A stretch of DNA of 64,000 bases from Liolophura sinensis (lineage: Eukaryota; Mollusca; Polyplacophora; Chitonida; Chitonidae), in assembly GCF_032854445.1 (NCBI RefSeq), contig NW_027018032.1, positions 1 to 64,000 of the forward strand, read 5' to 3'. Below the pieces are notes generated by a model. That model worked only from the letters and a program-made list of their open reading frames with translations. It made no database searches and was not told the origin of the DNA. The position numbers and the translations under genes are program-made. Positions 43,016 through 54,784 of the stretch are shown one piece after another. Every line of letters begins with the position of its first letter. The first letter of the stretch is position 1.

Positions 43016-44369
43016 GTTTAACGTGGCCGTCTCCTTCAAGGACGACAGGGTTTTACCTTCTTTAAACGAAAAAATAGTTTAACTCCGGCTACTTTCAAAA
43101 TAACTCGGTCGTTTACGTGTTGCTGAGTGTGAGAGTCTAGCGTAGCGGACTCATGCCATTAGAAATTGATCTCTCTTAGATGTATTTCAGAATTTTGAAC
43201 AAATTTACGCAGGAGACGTGCACAAAACTTTATAAGCTTGTATTCCTACTAAGTCTGTATGTCTATTACTCTAAGATGTTGCACTGTAAACTGCAATACG
43301 TTGTGTATTGTTCCTTGAATTGCAGCTGTTTTACCTTTGTAGTTATTCATTGATTATTTTTAAATTGATAAATGTGTTTATTTTGTGTGTATACACAACA
43401 TGAGATGTTTGAGAAGTTATGTTAAACATGCATACATGTATGTCATACTAGACAGGTTACAGTCGGGTATTTTAATTGCACCCCGAATGCAGTTCTGCCA
43501 AACGCCAGCTTTAAGGCATATGTACTTAGTAGATTTATGATACCATGCTATATATCTTTCATAAATTTTACCTTTTAAAAGTATATAAAAGTTTTATATT
43601 TTTATACAAGCTGTGATGTCCTGATATTACATATGCAGTTTTATAATATTATGGGATACTTTTTTATTTTTTGCAATTACCACCCTTAATATTTTGATAT
43701 AAAATATAGTTTTTTTCTGCTGAGGATTTACATGTGTTTTGTAATTATGGTGTCTTGATATTTTGCAATAATAATTCGTTTTCAAATAGAATAACACTTT
43801 TTTCATTGAACTATCTCAGAAAATGATCTATATGAACTGTGCATTTGAAGTTGTAGTTATATATATATATATAAATAAAAATATGTAAATAACCATGGCA
43901 CCTTTCTTAAAGTGTTTCTCAAAGATTATTAGTGGAATAAATCTCACTAAACTGAACAGTGATGTCTTTAAAGCTCAGAATACAATTTAAAAAATGTGTG
44001 CTTTCACAATGCTCTCAATATTAACATCTTTGTCAACAGTTCCAGTAAATGAAGACCAGAGGTGAAAATAAAATAAGCAGTTCATTCTATTTGCACTTTC
44101 ATCAACACTTTGAATCGCCATTTTTCGTTGTTAGGTCTGTATAATTGAAGTGTTGCGGAAGAGCGTTAAGCCCTGTTTATTCACTCAATCATTCTATACA
44201 CATTGTCAAATACCTAGTGATAACGGAAAGCCAGCAATACGCGGAACTACAAGTTCATATGGCACAAGATTCATGAGTGTGCTAAAGCCATTCCTCCTGA
44301 ATTGATGGTCTACGTCTGTCTTCCTTTTGGGGTCTTCTGTGTCATTTTCTTTTTCCTTTAATTTTTGTC
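43016..44369. other. Nothing recognisable
   Basis: Very AT-rich, with no ORF of note and no repeat that I can match in this window. Confidence 0.4.
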
Positions 44370-46055
44370 ACTCGTGACTTAGGAATACATGTAACTGGGT
44401 CTTTACAAGTATAAGTCCAACAATATTCTGATTATAACGTGTATAATCAGAAAAAAGTTTGCGGCAATTGTATTTTTCTACAAGTGAGTGAACGTATGCC
44501 TCTGTAGTCAGCCAAATTTAATGATGTAGCAGTTGGATATCTTTGAAGAACGGAGAAAACCTATACTTTTAGCTTAATTATGTGTTCTTTGGTCATTTTC
44601 ATAGACAATAGGTCGCGTTTTACCAGACTAGTGTATTCCATCTGTCGCTGTTTCATCTACGTAGTTGAATCATGAGGCTTGCCAGTGTTCTCCACCCATA
44701 AACATCAAACCTGCATCTATAATACAATGGATTATTGAAATTTCTTGTTCCGGAATTACATGAAAGATCCATGTATGTAGTTAACACCTGCCTCGCTGTT
44801 ATTATTTCCAACATTTAGGTATGTAAACTGAATTATTGGCTTTCGTTCTGTACCATGCACTACTGCGGAAAACGTCTCTGAATAAGAAAGGACAGAAAGT
44901 TATCCTGACATTTGTTGTCAAAATGCTAAGTTATGGCCAATGGAGCTATACGAAAAATGCTGAGCCAATTACTATATCACTGATTTAACTTCCCGAACAT
45001 CCGGAATATTTTTAATTTCTGACACTTGAAACAACTACAAGTACTCTAGAACAGTGGAAATACTGGGTCGAGTGGGTCTCGAAACCTGGTTGTTACAGCT
45101 ATGTAGGCCCATACGTCGGGAGTTGTTAAGCTCAAAATACACATGTAGTTCTTCCAGTGTACAGTTGCTGTATTTATATTGATGTATTCTCTGCTGATGA
45201 TGTCACTTGTTATGTCTTTGTTTGTGAAATAAGTCTTTAGCGCAAGTCTAGGATTCACCTTGTCAACACCACCACCTCACTTGGTCACTGATCATCCAAG
45301 TCAGTGTGGCGCCAAGGACCACTATGATTCAACAGAACATCTGGACATACCAGATAGAATACATTGTATTCAACATAATTACAGAATACTCCAATGGTTT
45401 TTTATTGACATTCTTGGAATAGTCAGAGATATTCCCTATTATTTAATGTGATGTATGCCTGTATATAAGTTTTGACGTTTCTAGGATTTACCAGTGATCA
45501 GTTTGCTAGTGTTTAATTGGCGATATACTCAAAGCTTTTAGACATTCTAGCGCCACTAAACATTTCACATAGTATGTACACCTCTGGTTAAACAGTGACG
45601 TAAATCTTCATCGGAAACATGTTGTGAATGATCAAAACATGTTCTAACATATACTTTGTCATTTAAGCGCTGATTATGATGACATTAACTGTATGTACTC
45701 TGTCAGACTCATCCCTATAACTTACCACGATAGCACACTCTGTCGGACTTTTTGCATTCCTGCATAAACTAGGATTCTGCTGGTGGTCGGCTGGTGCATC
45801 CATCAAATTTGGTCCTTTTACAACGTTTATTATGATTGTATGTTAAATGTGATGACAACACAGCAGTTTGAGTAAATCTAGACAAATGACGTGTCATAAT
45901 TGTTTTTACCTCATTCTGCTTAGTCCATGGTGCTAAAGGACGAGTACATGGCTATGTTTAGGCGTATAGGCATGTGCTGTATGAGTGACTGAATTGATAA
46001 CATTAATTTGTAACTGAGGGGAGATCACTCCTAAAGTATATTTCAAGGGAGCGAC
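44370..46055. repeat. Tandem duplication, unit 1
   Basis: Blocks shared in order with unit 2 include CAATTGTATTTTTCTA, TCTCCACC with flanks, ATGGAGCTATACGAAAAATG, AATACTGGGTCGAGTGGGTC, GATGTATTCTCTGCTGATG, GATTTACCAGTGATCAG and TAAACTAGGATTCTGCTGG. The start-to-start distance is about 1.6 kb. Confidence 0.7.
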
Positions 46056-46654
46056 TTGTATCAATTGTATTTTTCTATACACACCAAAGAGTGAGCTTAT
46101 GCCTATGTAGTCAAACAGATTTAATCGTGTCATATATTTACATTTTATGTTTAAGAACGCAGTGAATAATAAATCCATTATTTTTATTACAGTTATGTTT
46201 CCCTTTTTCATTTCCATAGGCTATCCTTTGGCTGTAGGCCTACAAATATATTCGACCTCTCGCTGTTTTGCCTACTACATTGAATCGGGAGGCTGATCAA
46301 GTAGCTGTCGAAGGTCGGTGGTTTACTCCAGGCTCTCCGGTGTTCTCCACCATTGGTACAGTGGTTTGACTGAGATTAATTGTTTCGGTTTTACATAAAC
46401 ACTCCATGTATGCAACTAATACCACAGAGAAATATACCCACGCCTAGCGGGGACTCTTTGTAAGGCACAGTGCCCTTGCACCACTTCCATTTCCATTTCC
46501 CCAAATGAAAATGGATGCAAAGCTTTGGCTTATAGAAGAAGGAAGACGAAGAACCGGTTTTTTGTTGTCTAAGGGAAGATAACTCAGTGATACAAAAATA
46601 ATACTGACTTATGGCCCATGGGGCGGAGCCTGAGAAAAAGGCCAAATTGTTATA

Positions 46655-46918
46655 TTTTATTTATTTGACTGGTGTTTTACGCCATACTCAAGAATATTTC
46701 ACTTATACGATGGCGGCCAGCATTATGGTGGGTGGAAACCGGGCAGAGCCAGGGGGAAACCCACGACCATCCGCAGGTTGCTGGCAGACCTTCTTACGTA
46801 CGGCTGGAGAGGAAGCCAGCATGAGCTGGACTTGAACTCACAGTGACCGCATTGGTGAGAGACTCCTGAGTCATTACGCTGCGCTAGCGCTTTAACCGAC
46901 TGATCCACGGAGGCCCCT
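46655..46918 (-). mobile_element. SINE family 1, complete, 13-bp target-site duplication
   Basis: A full minus-oriented copy ending in the tRNA-like head (complement of GGCCTCCGTGGATCAGTCGG). CCAAATTGTTATA flanks it at 46642-46654 and 46919-46931. Confidence 0.93.
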
Positions 46919-47624
46919 CCAAATTGTTATAATATTGCTTTATTAGTAGTTTTTATTCCCTCAGACAACATCCAAAATTGTGTCTCATTGGATTGGGAAT
47001 TTCGGACACTTGCAATAAGTACATCGAGACAGATAAAAATACTGGGTGAAGTGAGACTCAAAATCTACTGGTTGTCACAGCGCTGTACCTGAAAAGTAGT
47101 GAGTTCCTTAGGTTGAGATACACATGTACTTCCAGTGTCCGCAATCCAGTATTTGTGTTGATGTATTCTCTGTTGATGGTGACAGTTTGCTCTTTACAAT
47201 CTAGTCCGTGTGTAGGCAAGGACGGCTGTCATTCATTAGAACATCTAGGCATGCCTGTGTTATATTTGCTTGTTCTTTAGTATGATATATACCTGTGCAT
47301 ACTTTGTGGACGTTTGTAAGATTTACCAGTGATGAGTCGGCCAGTGCTTGAGCTATACTGGCAGTTTTCACAGATATTTCAGTGCTAGTGGGAACTAGAC
47401 GTCCATCCATTTGACCTAGGATGTACGCATATGATCAAAATATGACGTGAGCTCACCAAAGTTTGATCAAATAACTGTTGATATGGTACATGTTATATAT
47501 AAAAGACATCCTCAAATATCAAAAGTTCTTTAAACGGTGGTGATGATTACAAGTAGAGGGGCCGTGTTTGACGTGTTTTTCCAACATCGTTTTTTTTTTA
47601 ACCTTTTTACACCTTTCTCCTATA

Positions 47625-47883
47625 TTTATTTATTTGATTGGTGTTTTAGGCCGTACTCAAGAATATCTCACTTGTACGACGACGGCCAGCATTATGGTGG
47701 GAGTAAACCGGGCAGAGCCTGGCGAAACCCACGACCATCCCCAGGTTGCAGACAGACCTTCCCACATACGGCCGGAGAGGAAGCCAGCTTGAGCTTGACT
47801 TGAACTCACAGCGATCGCATTGGTGAGAGACTCCTGGGTCATTACGCTGCACTGGCTTGCCAACGCCTCGGTCACAGAGGCCC
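47625..47883 (-). mobile_element. SINE family 1, complete, 13-bp target-site duplication
   Basis: A full minus-oriented copy. CCTTTCTCCTATA flanks it at 47612-47624 and 47884-47896. Confidence 0.93.
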
Positions 47884-48149
47884 CCTTTCTCCTATAACCT
47901 GCCACAATAGGGCATTGGGCTGTGTGTGGGAATTCTTGTATTCTTGCATAAACTAGGATTCTGCTGGTGGACTATGGATCTCCGAGGCCATGACATAATA
48001 TTATTTTAAGTATATCTAGATTTGTGATGTCCACTGAAATGTTTCCTACCTAAATCCGTTTTGGCCTTGGTGCTATGGGAGGTGTGCTTCGCTGTGTTAG
48101 GCATATACGTGAAGAGTTAGAAAAAAACTAGCGGAAGCAAATACAAACT

Positions 48150-48370
48150 GACAAGAATCTATCCGTCGAAACAGACATTCGATTAACAGTCGTCAACCAA
48201 GACAGACGTTCCAGTTCGATAATCGCAAGTCTAATTCCCAAAATCACGTTTAACAGAAACAGGCAAAGAACTAAGAAAATATATTATGCACGAAAATACG
48301 ACGGAATCATGCAAAGACAAGCAGTCAACAGTTTTTAACGATTTTGAAAAGACCCAAAGTGTGTTGTGGG
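48150..48370 (-). repeat. Penelope-like element, 3' region fragment
   Basis: It shares GATAATCGCAAGTCTAATTCC and AATCACGTTTAACAG with 17.3, 22.4 and 41.95 kb. The opposite orientation to copy C makes a head-to-head pair. Confidence 0.5.
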
Positions 48371-48719
48371 CGAATGAGTGAAAGAGACCGTATTTCACTG
48401 TTGTTGCTCCTCTGGTTTAAATCCCTGTGCTTTAAGTCTATATTTTATATTGTAACAATTAGATTTTAATCGAATTTGAATTTTAATATTCCAGGGGCAA
48501 ACAAAACATTGCCACATGACATTTTCATCGATGGTAATAGATTGACGTATCGACGACATTCTCACAAGATCCGAATCACCATGACACGGGAGAAAGTTTC
48601 TTGATATGTTTTAGAAGAAAATGAAGCAAGTTGAAATGTTTCGATCTAATTTGGCCGAGATTAAAAAATCCACATTTTAACAAAATATTTTCCTGTGTGC
48701 ACTGCGCTTAACGCAAGGC

Positions 48720-49880
48720 ACAGACTTCTAAAGCCGCATACCAAAGGTTAACTGTTCTGCTGCCAACGGTACCACCGCTTGCTCCATCATGGACTATAGA
48801 CTGCCTACTCTCTATACTACAATTCCTCACACAGATTTAATTGATAGAATTTCATCGCTAATTGTATCGGTGTTTAATAAACCTGGTCACTGCTACATTA
48901 ACATCGAAAGCAACAAAGCCTTCTTCAGTTCAACTACATACAAGGATTACCATTCATGGGATGTTTCCACCTTCCTTGAATTATTATGAATAACATCTAT
49001 GTACAATTCGGGGAAACCATATATCCACAATGTACAGGGTACAAAGTGCTCCCCCTTTTTTTGGCCGAAATATACCCGTTGTCATATCAGTACGACCATA
49101 TGCAGAAACTATTGTGGAGTAATCCTCACCAGCCCCGACCTTTCTCATTCACTAAACGGTATATTAATGATCTGTATATCAAAGGCTATGAAAGATATTT
49201 ACCCATCTTCAATCGATTTAAAGAAAACCTCAGACTCACCAACACCAAAACGGTTTCCTTTCTCGCATACTTTGCGACATGAGGAATAGTTTCAATTTTA
49301 ACATTGTAAATTATCTTTACTTGGAAAGCAGTATACCAAATGGCCCTGAATATAGCTTGTATATATCTTGCCTTGTAGGATTTGTTAGATCCAGCGATTT
49401 CAATCAACATCACAAGTTATTACCGCAAGAACTAGTGTGTCAAGGTTATTCCATAAACCGCTTCTTTTCAAATTTCTTAAATTTTACAATGAGTACATTT
49501 CTCTTAAAGTAAAGTAAATATGGACAGAGCGTTTAGAACCTCACAAGCTCAGCTTCATGATGTGTATAATTCCCCTTAAGCCCACGGTAGGGGATCGTGT
49601 TGAGTTACATCGCCACGTTGGATATGTGAACACTCGCAATCAAAGCGCAACTGAGATACATATTTTGTTATCGACAACTGATATTCTAGCATGGTACACG
49701 ATTTGAATACTGATTTCACTCAGTCGCCTAGAACATACCTTACGTCTTTCCTACATCACTGAAAACTGTTGAACGCTTTTCTTTGTATGTTTGTGTCCTA
49801 GTTTCGTACTTTATATACTTTCAATAGTTCTTTAGTACTTTGTGTTAAACGTCGTTTGGGAAATTGGCCTTGCGATTATT
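48720..49880 (+). pseudogene. Penelope-like RT copy C with 3' region
   Basis: Plus strand: DYRLPTLYTTIPHTDLIDRI (the xLYTTIP block), YKDYHSWDVSTFLELL, then in other frames YPLSYQYDHMQKLLWSN and PFSFTKRYINDLYIK (Asn in place of the first Asp of the catalytic pair). NIVNYLYLESSIPNG, LVCQGYSINRFF and the 3' block with CGCCACGTTGGATATGTGAA near 49610 follow. It is the most complete copy but has at least two frame changes. Confidence 0.65.
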
Positions 49881-49889
49881 GACCTGGCA

Positions 49890-50460
49890 CGTGTAATAAG
49901 ATACATACCTCTACATAAATTTGGGACTTTTCTAAGATATACCAGTGATCAGCTAGCCTGTTCTAGCGCTGTACTCGCAGTCTTTTACAGATATACCGGT
50001 GCCAGTGGTTACCGGTACGAGACATCAACCCATTCGGCCTACACTGTACACATCTGGTTAAAATGGGAGGTAAACACACTGAAGTTTGTTCGGATAACTA
50101 TCCATCGGGTACATGTTATAGTTAAGTCCTTTAAGCGGCTATTAAGATTACAATAACTTTAGGTACCGTGTTTGACATATTTCAACATTGTTTTCTAATA
50201 CTTTGGAGAACACTCCCCTGTAACTTGTCACGTAAGCACATTGGGCTAAGTGTCGGACTTCTTGTATTTCTGCATATTAAAGCTAGAATTCTCTGGTCCC
50301 TTGGCATTATTTAGTGTGATAACATCACCACCATTTTAAGTAAATCTAGACTAGTGATGTCCAGTAAATTGCTGTGATCAGAAAATCTCGTATTCGACAG
50401 GAAATGTTTCCCATGTTTACTGGGCTTGACGCAAGGCACAAATTTCTTAAGCAACATTGC
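49890..50460. repeat. Third, partial copy of the tandemly duplicated sequence
   Basis: It shares GATATACCAGTGATCAGCTAG, ACACATCTGGTTAAA, the TGCATA...CTAGAATTCT block and AGTAAATCTAGACTAGTGATG with units 1 and 2, in the same order. The front half is absent; a Penelope-like copy stands there. Confidence 0.6.
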
Positions 50461-51300
50461 ATTGGTTAACAGTTCTGCGGCTAAATTTTGATGTCCTCGG
50501 AAAAACTTTCTTTACAAATATTTAAAGCATAATATCTGTTTAGCTATAAATATTTTTTTTTATTTTGACCTCTTACATCAAAGAGTATGTAAAATGCCAG
50601 GTGGAGGGAGCATGCTCTCAAAACCTTTTTCTCAGCTGCTCCCCATATCCATGTCGCCAAATGGCTAAAACTGAATATGTCATAGAGTTACCTCGTATTG
50701 CCAGGATCTTCCTGTTGTCAAAGTTGCTAGGACCTCCAACAACTTTTGTTATGAAAATCTTTTCGGCCGTTTGCTTCCAAAAGGCACGTTTCTCTAAGGC
50801 TGTTACCCAGTATTGTAAGGGGATTAACCAAACTTCCCATAAAACGAACAAAATCTGCATTATTTTTGTGCTTTCCATTTAAACTTACCGTACAAAGAAA
50901 TCCAAGATGTTATTGTTCAGGTAACATTTGATAATTGTTGTTCCTTTATCGAATGATTTGTATGTGAATGTAATGTACGTGTTGGTAATCTACATTACCC
51001 TTGGATTCGAAACTAACCGTCGTAGAGATATGATATCTTTAAAGAGTTTGCACACGGCTCTAATTTTATTTACCACGTGGTTGGAAGGTTTTAATGTCGG
51101 CAATGCACTGGCACGTTCGAATAGTTACTGAAGTTTGGTAAGTAAATGCTTGGATTTTTAACTCTTTATAGTGTAAACAAATATACTGAACTCCCGTTAC
51201 AAAGACTGATGAGTAAAAAACCACAAATGTACGAGAGTTACAAAAAGAATGGTGAAGACATGTAATATGATGTTTACGTACACTGAAAGTGTCCAAAAAC
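50461..51300. other. Nothing recognisable
   Basis: The open frame at 50565-50882 has no domain and overlaps an equally open minus frame. A partial copy of the 12-mer family lies near 50967. Confidence 0.35.
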
Positions 51301-51747
51301 CATGAAATGTACGTTACCATTAGTAATGTACATGTCATAAAAGCTTCCTGGGCTTAGAGCTTGCAGTTTTTGTTAAGTGATAATAAACAGCGGATTGGAA
51401 GTACGTCCATTAGAGAAAGATATATTTCCTCCTTTTGAAAATATAAATTAATGTATTAGGCCTACATAAGCAGTGAAACAATTTGGTTGCTTTTTGAAAT
51501 AATAAACATACTTTTCTGTTAAAGCCGTTGTGATTTCGTTCATATTGGATAATATTTTTACACCATTTATCCATCTATATTCATTTGATTAAGTGCTTGT
51601 TTACTCTTCTATATAACAGATGTGAAATGAAGGACCACGCATCAGACCAGACTAGAATCCATATTATCAGCTGTAACGTACATTACACTTGAGGTAACGT
51701 ACATTTCTTCTGCCCGAAACTTAAACCAGTTTAGATCAAAATGCTCA

Positions 51748-52620
51748 ATGCATAAATACAGAAATATGAGAAAAGCAGAGCAGAGAAGCAGAAAGCCTAC
51801 CAAGAGAGGGAGAAGGCGAAAGGTGGGAAATATATGGAGAAAGAGAGACAGCGAAGATATCCCTGCTCACGAACTGAGTTTAACAGAGAGGAAAAAAAAA
51901 CTCACAAAAGAGAGAAAGAGAGTACCGTGAGAAGAAAAGAAGGCAATTGAAGGAAGTTCGGGGACAGGATAATATGGGGCTATCATCACCTGAAGAGTGT
52001 AGTGGCTACGAGAGCGGCCCGGTTCCGTCTAAATCATCAGATCCTAAATTACTTAAGGTAAAAATGAACTTTCCTAGTAAAAGGAGGGCTACGACACGAA
52101 AGCGAATCAGCAGGGCATTGTTACCGCCTAACAGAGAATTGAAACATGTCCGTAACAAGTATGAGGAGCTGTGTAAGAAATACAAAACCCTTCAGAGTCG
52201 GAATCACAGGCAGAAAACAATTTTATCCATACCACATATGCAACCAGGGAGTCAAGCAAATGCTGATATTAAGAGGGACCAAGAGAATAAAGTTCGCAGA
52301 CAGCTGGTTTTGGGAAATGCCCTTCTCATGGAGGTTAAGCAGGCGAAGGAGCAGATAGCCTGGAAAAGAGGAAATGTAGATGTTTTAAATGCAATGGTTT
52401 CTGGTCATATAATTAAAAAGTAACAGGGGGCTGAAATGGCTTCGTTCATAAACCAGACTTGGAATACACAGAATGAGAAAGTTTGATGGAAAGTGGAAAA
52501 GCAAAACAAAAAGAGGCCTCAGGGAAAGAAACGTGAAGAAAAAGAGAACTTCTTCGAGAGGAATAACGTAAGTCGTTCTCAGCCTGGCAGATCAGATGCA
52601 GTGAAGACGTCGGGTAATGT
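51748..52620 (+). pseudogene. N-terminal part of a transposase-like protein: basic and coiled coil
   Basis: Open pieces are 51748-51930 (very basic, KPTKRGRRRK and LTERKKKLTKERKR) and 51947-52423 (KRRATTRKRISRALLPPNRE, a KYEELCKKYKTLQSRNHRQK coiled coil and a KRGNVDVLNAMVSGHI helix). A stop, and then more Lys/Arg/Glu-rich sequence to about 52620, follow. Similar Lys-rich leaders precede the HGKGPxD-type domain in a family of unnamed invertebrate ORFs that I remember. The frames differ by one nucleotide, so the gene is broken. Confidence 0.45.
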
Positions 52621-52879
52621 AAAAAGCAATATTTACTGACTGTTTATGTAATCTCACATCGGAACGTCCCTTAATCAGAGTTTCTTTGGCAACGTTTTGT
52701 AGAATACGCCCAAAGCATATTTTGTTGACAAAGTTTATTAATAGATGTAGTTGTCTGTGCACAAAGCATCAAAATATGACTCTTGAGAAAATATGAGACC
52801 TTGAAAAAGGAAGGTGTCAGTGTGTCCGTAAATCCTGAAAACAACATTAATAGCGACACAATAATAGACAATGATTTGA

Positions 52880-54050
52880 CCAAATCCTTACCAGATAAAT
52901 TCAAATGCGGACAGTGAAAGACAATTACAGTTACCGAAAAGGGAAAAGATAAAGGGTGTGATGCGACCGAAATAGACAAGGACGCCTTTCTGACCTCATT
53001 TAAAAGGCCGAATGATGACTTGAAGAACCTTGTGTTTAGGGTCAAAGAACAGTACGGCCAGATTCGTCGCCTGGAATAAAATTTACTTATGCACCATGTC
53101 ATACTACAGATGGGTTACGATGAAAATTACAACTGTAAATCAATGGAGGAAGTCCAGTCTGCCCACTGGAATCAAACATCCGTAACTCTACACCCATCTG
53201 CGTTGTATTTTAGAAAGGTTGACGGTTAATTGGATCACAGATTATTTGTAGTTGTGTTTGATGAACTTTCCCATTCCTCTGTGGCCGTGCATGGGTTCCT
53301 GGATGTCTTAATTCATGAAGGAAAGAAAAGCTCTTGACCTATGCACTAACATGATACACTACTGGTCAGATGGCCCTACAAGCCAAGACAGAAACAGGCA
53401 AGTATTTTACATTGTCGCAAATCATCACAGTATCTACGGAATAGATACGGGCCCAGTGGAATTACTTTGAGATGGGACATGGAAAAGGTCCTTTCGACAG
53501 TCGTAGCGGAACAACAAAGAGAATGATTGATGAAGCTGTATGTCCTGTTATTCAGGACGCCTCTGACTTCTATCTTTGGCCGACTTCTTCAAATATGGCA
53601 GTAGTTAAGTTTTTATTTGTTTCATCAGAGGTTTGCAGGAACGTATCCAACCATTTATCACAAAGAAAGATCTTACCAGTCCGGGGTACCTTCAAGTTGT
53701 ATGCTGTTGCTGGTCTAGGTGATGATATGATGGCCTTCAAAGACATCAGCTGTTACTGTGAGACATGTCTCAAAACCGAGTTGTGTACAGGTTGGTCTAC
53801 ACAATCATTAAGATCAAATTCATTGGCGTCAGAACACAGCACAAACGGAATTCAAGGTGAACAACTTGAATCAGAAATAAACGATAACACAACAGTTGAA
53901 ACCAATTCGGAGGTAGAGTTTTTTAATGCAACAGAAGGAGACTTTGTGGCGGCCTTTCATGACAAACAGTGGTACATAAGGAAGATCTTTTAATGACATT
54001 GTTTTGAAGATGAATGCGCTAGTACCAACTGAAAAGTCGAAGCAAATGTT
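52880..54050 (+). pseudogene. Core of a transposase-like protein with HGKGPFD motif
   Basis: Plus-strand pieces in order are SMEEVQSAHWNQTSVTLHPS (53139-53199), LFVVVFDELSHSSVAVHGFL, HYWSDGPTSQDRNRQVFYIV (53358-53417) and, one frame over, NYFEMGHGKGPFDSRSGTTK (53460-53519). After these come FLFVSSEVC, a CYCETCLKTELC cysteine cluster, and a C-terminal GDFVAAFHDKQWYIRKIF that looks like a small SH3/Tudor-like barrel. Conserved Asp in SDGPTSQ and GPFD could be catalytic. Stops at 53080, 53227 and 53330 and a shift near 53450 kill it. The superfamily is not named. Confidence 0.5.
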
Positions 54051-54539
54051 CAGATTTAATGAGGGAGAAATGGACAAAGTAGTTACCGTATCTAACCATT
54101 AACCATTTAGTTATCTGTCCTTAAGTTGTCGTTAACAACTAATCGCTTAAGATGTTTGTATAAACATGTGTCTAATTAGACGTCCTCGGTTTAATCAATA
54201 TTTTTGCTTCGACGCGGACTTTTAAAATATACGTTAACGTGTACGTTATCATAACTGTGGGAATTGGTGAGGAACTGAACTTGAATTTTGAGTTTGCAAT
54301 TAGCTTGTTGTGATTCTTTGATACGCATTAGCTGAAAAAAAAACTTTTAGTTTGTTTCATGATGCCTTGTGTTTTGTTCATTGGACAGTAATGTACGTTA
54401 CATTTATTATGTTATTTGAATATAAATCAGCTGGCATCATGAAGATCAACTGCAATGTTTAAGAGTTAAGTTGTTTTCGTCTGACTAACGTTGCCAAGAA
54501 AAATTGAGGCCGTTTAGCTCCGATTATGTGTCAGCTTTC

Positions 54540-54780
54540 AAACTATTGTCGCTGCTCTGGTTTAGTCTTATTCCTGCATAAACCATGAATCTGCTGGTGG
54601 ACTAAGCGTCCCTAAGCCTTGTCCGCTTGAATTATTTTAGTGTGATTGTACGCTAAATGTGATGACAATATAGCGTATTACGTATCAGTGATTTCCAACA
54701 AATTGCAATTATCACCACGGCCATCGTTTTCATCCAATGCTGCTTAAGCCATGGTGCTAAGAGGCGTGTAATTTGCTATT
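54540..54780. repeat. Repeat block shared with the 45.8 and 47.9 kb units
   Basis: TTCCTGCATAAACCATGAAT, CTGCTGGTGGACTA and TAAATGTGATGACAA recur from 45.77, 47.94 and 50.27 kb. A related piece is at 55710-55800. Confidence 0.5.
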
Positions 54781-54784
54781 ATCT

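Larger units (their letters stand above)
46056..48110. repeat. Tandem duplication, unit 2, enlarged by two SINEs
   Basis: It has the same block order as unit 1. The offset grows from about 1.6 kb to about 2.2 kb across the unit. Two SINE insertions (46655-46918 and 47625-47883) account for most of the increase. Confidence 0.7.
51306..54401 (+). mobile_element. Unclassified DNA-transposon-like unit (candidate)
   Basis: Four exact copies of AATGTACGTTAC or its complement lie at 51306-51317, 51673-51684, 51694-51705 (left side) and 54390-54401 (right side). They enclose a decayed transposase-like ORF cluster. The arrangement suggests subterminal binding sites. Terminal inverted repeats and a target duplication were not identified, so the borders are only the outermost 12-mers. 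Confidence 0.45.

Noticed and set aside
50565-50882. Open frame of 105 codons
   Set aside because: The opposite strand is equally open, there are no motifs, and no splice or start context supports it.
52671-53102. Minus-strand ORF of 143 codons
   Set aside because: It is antisense to the decayed transposase-like gene; the plus strand carries the recognisable motifs.
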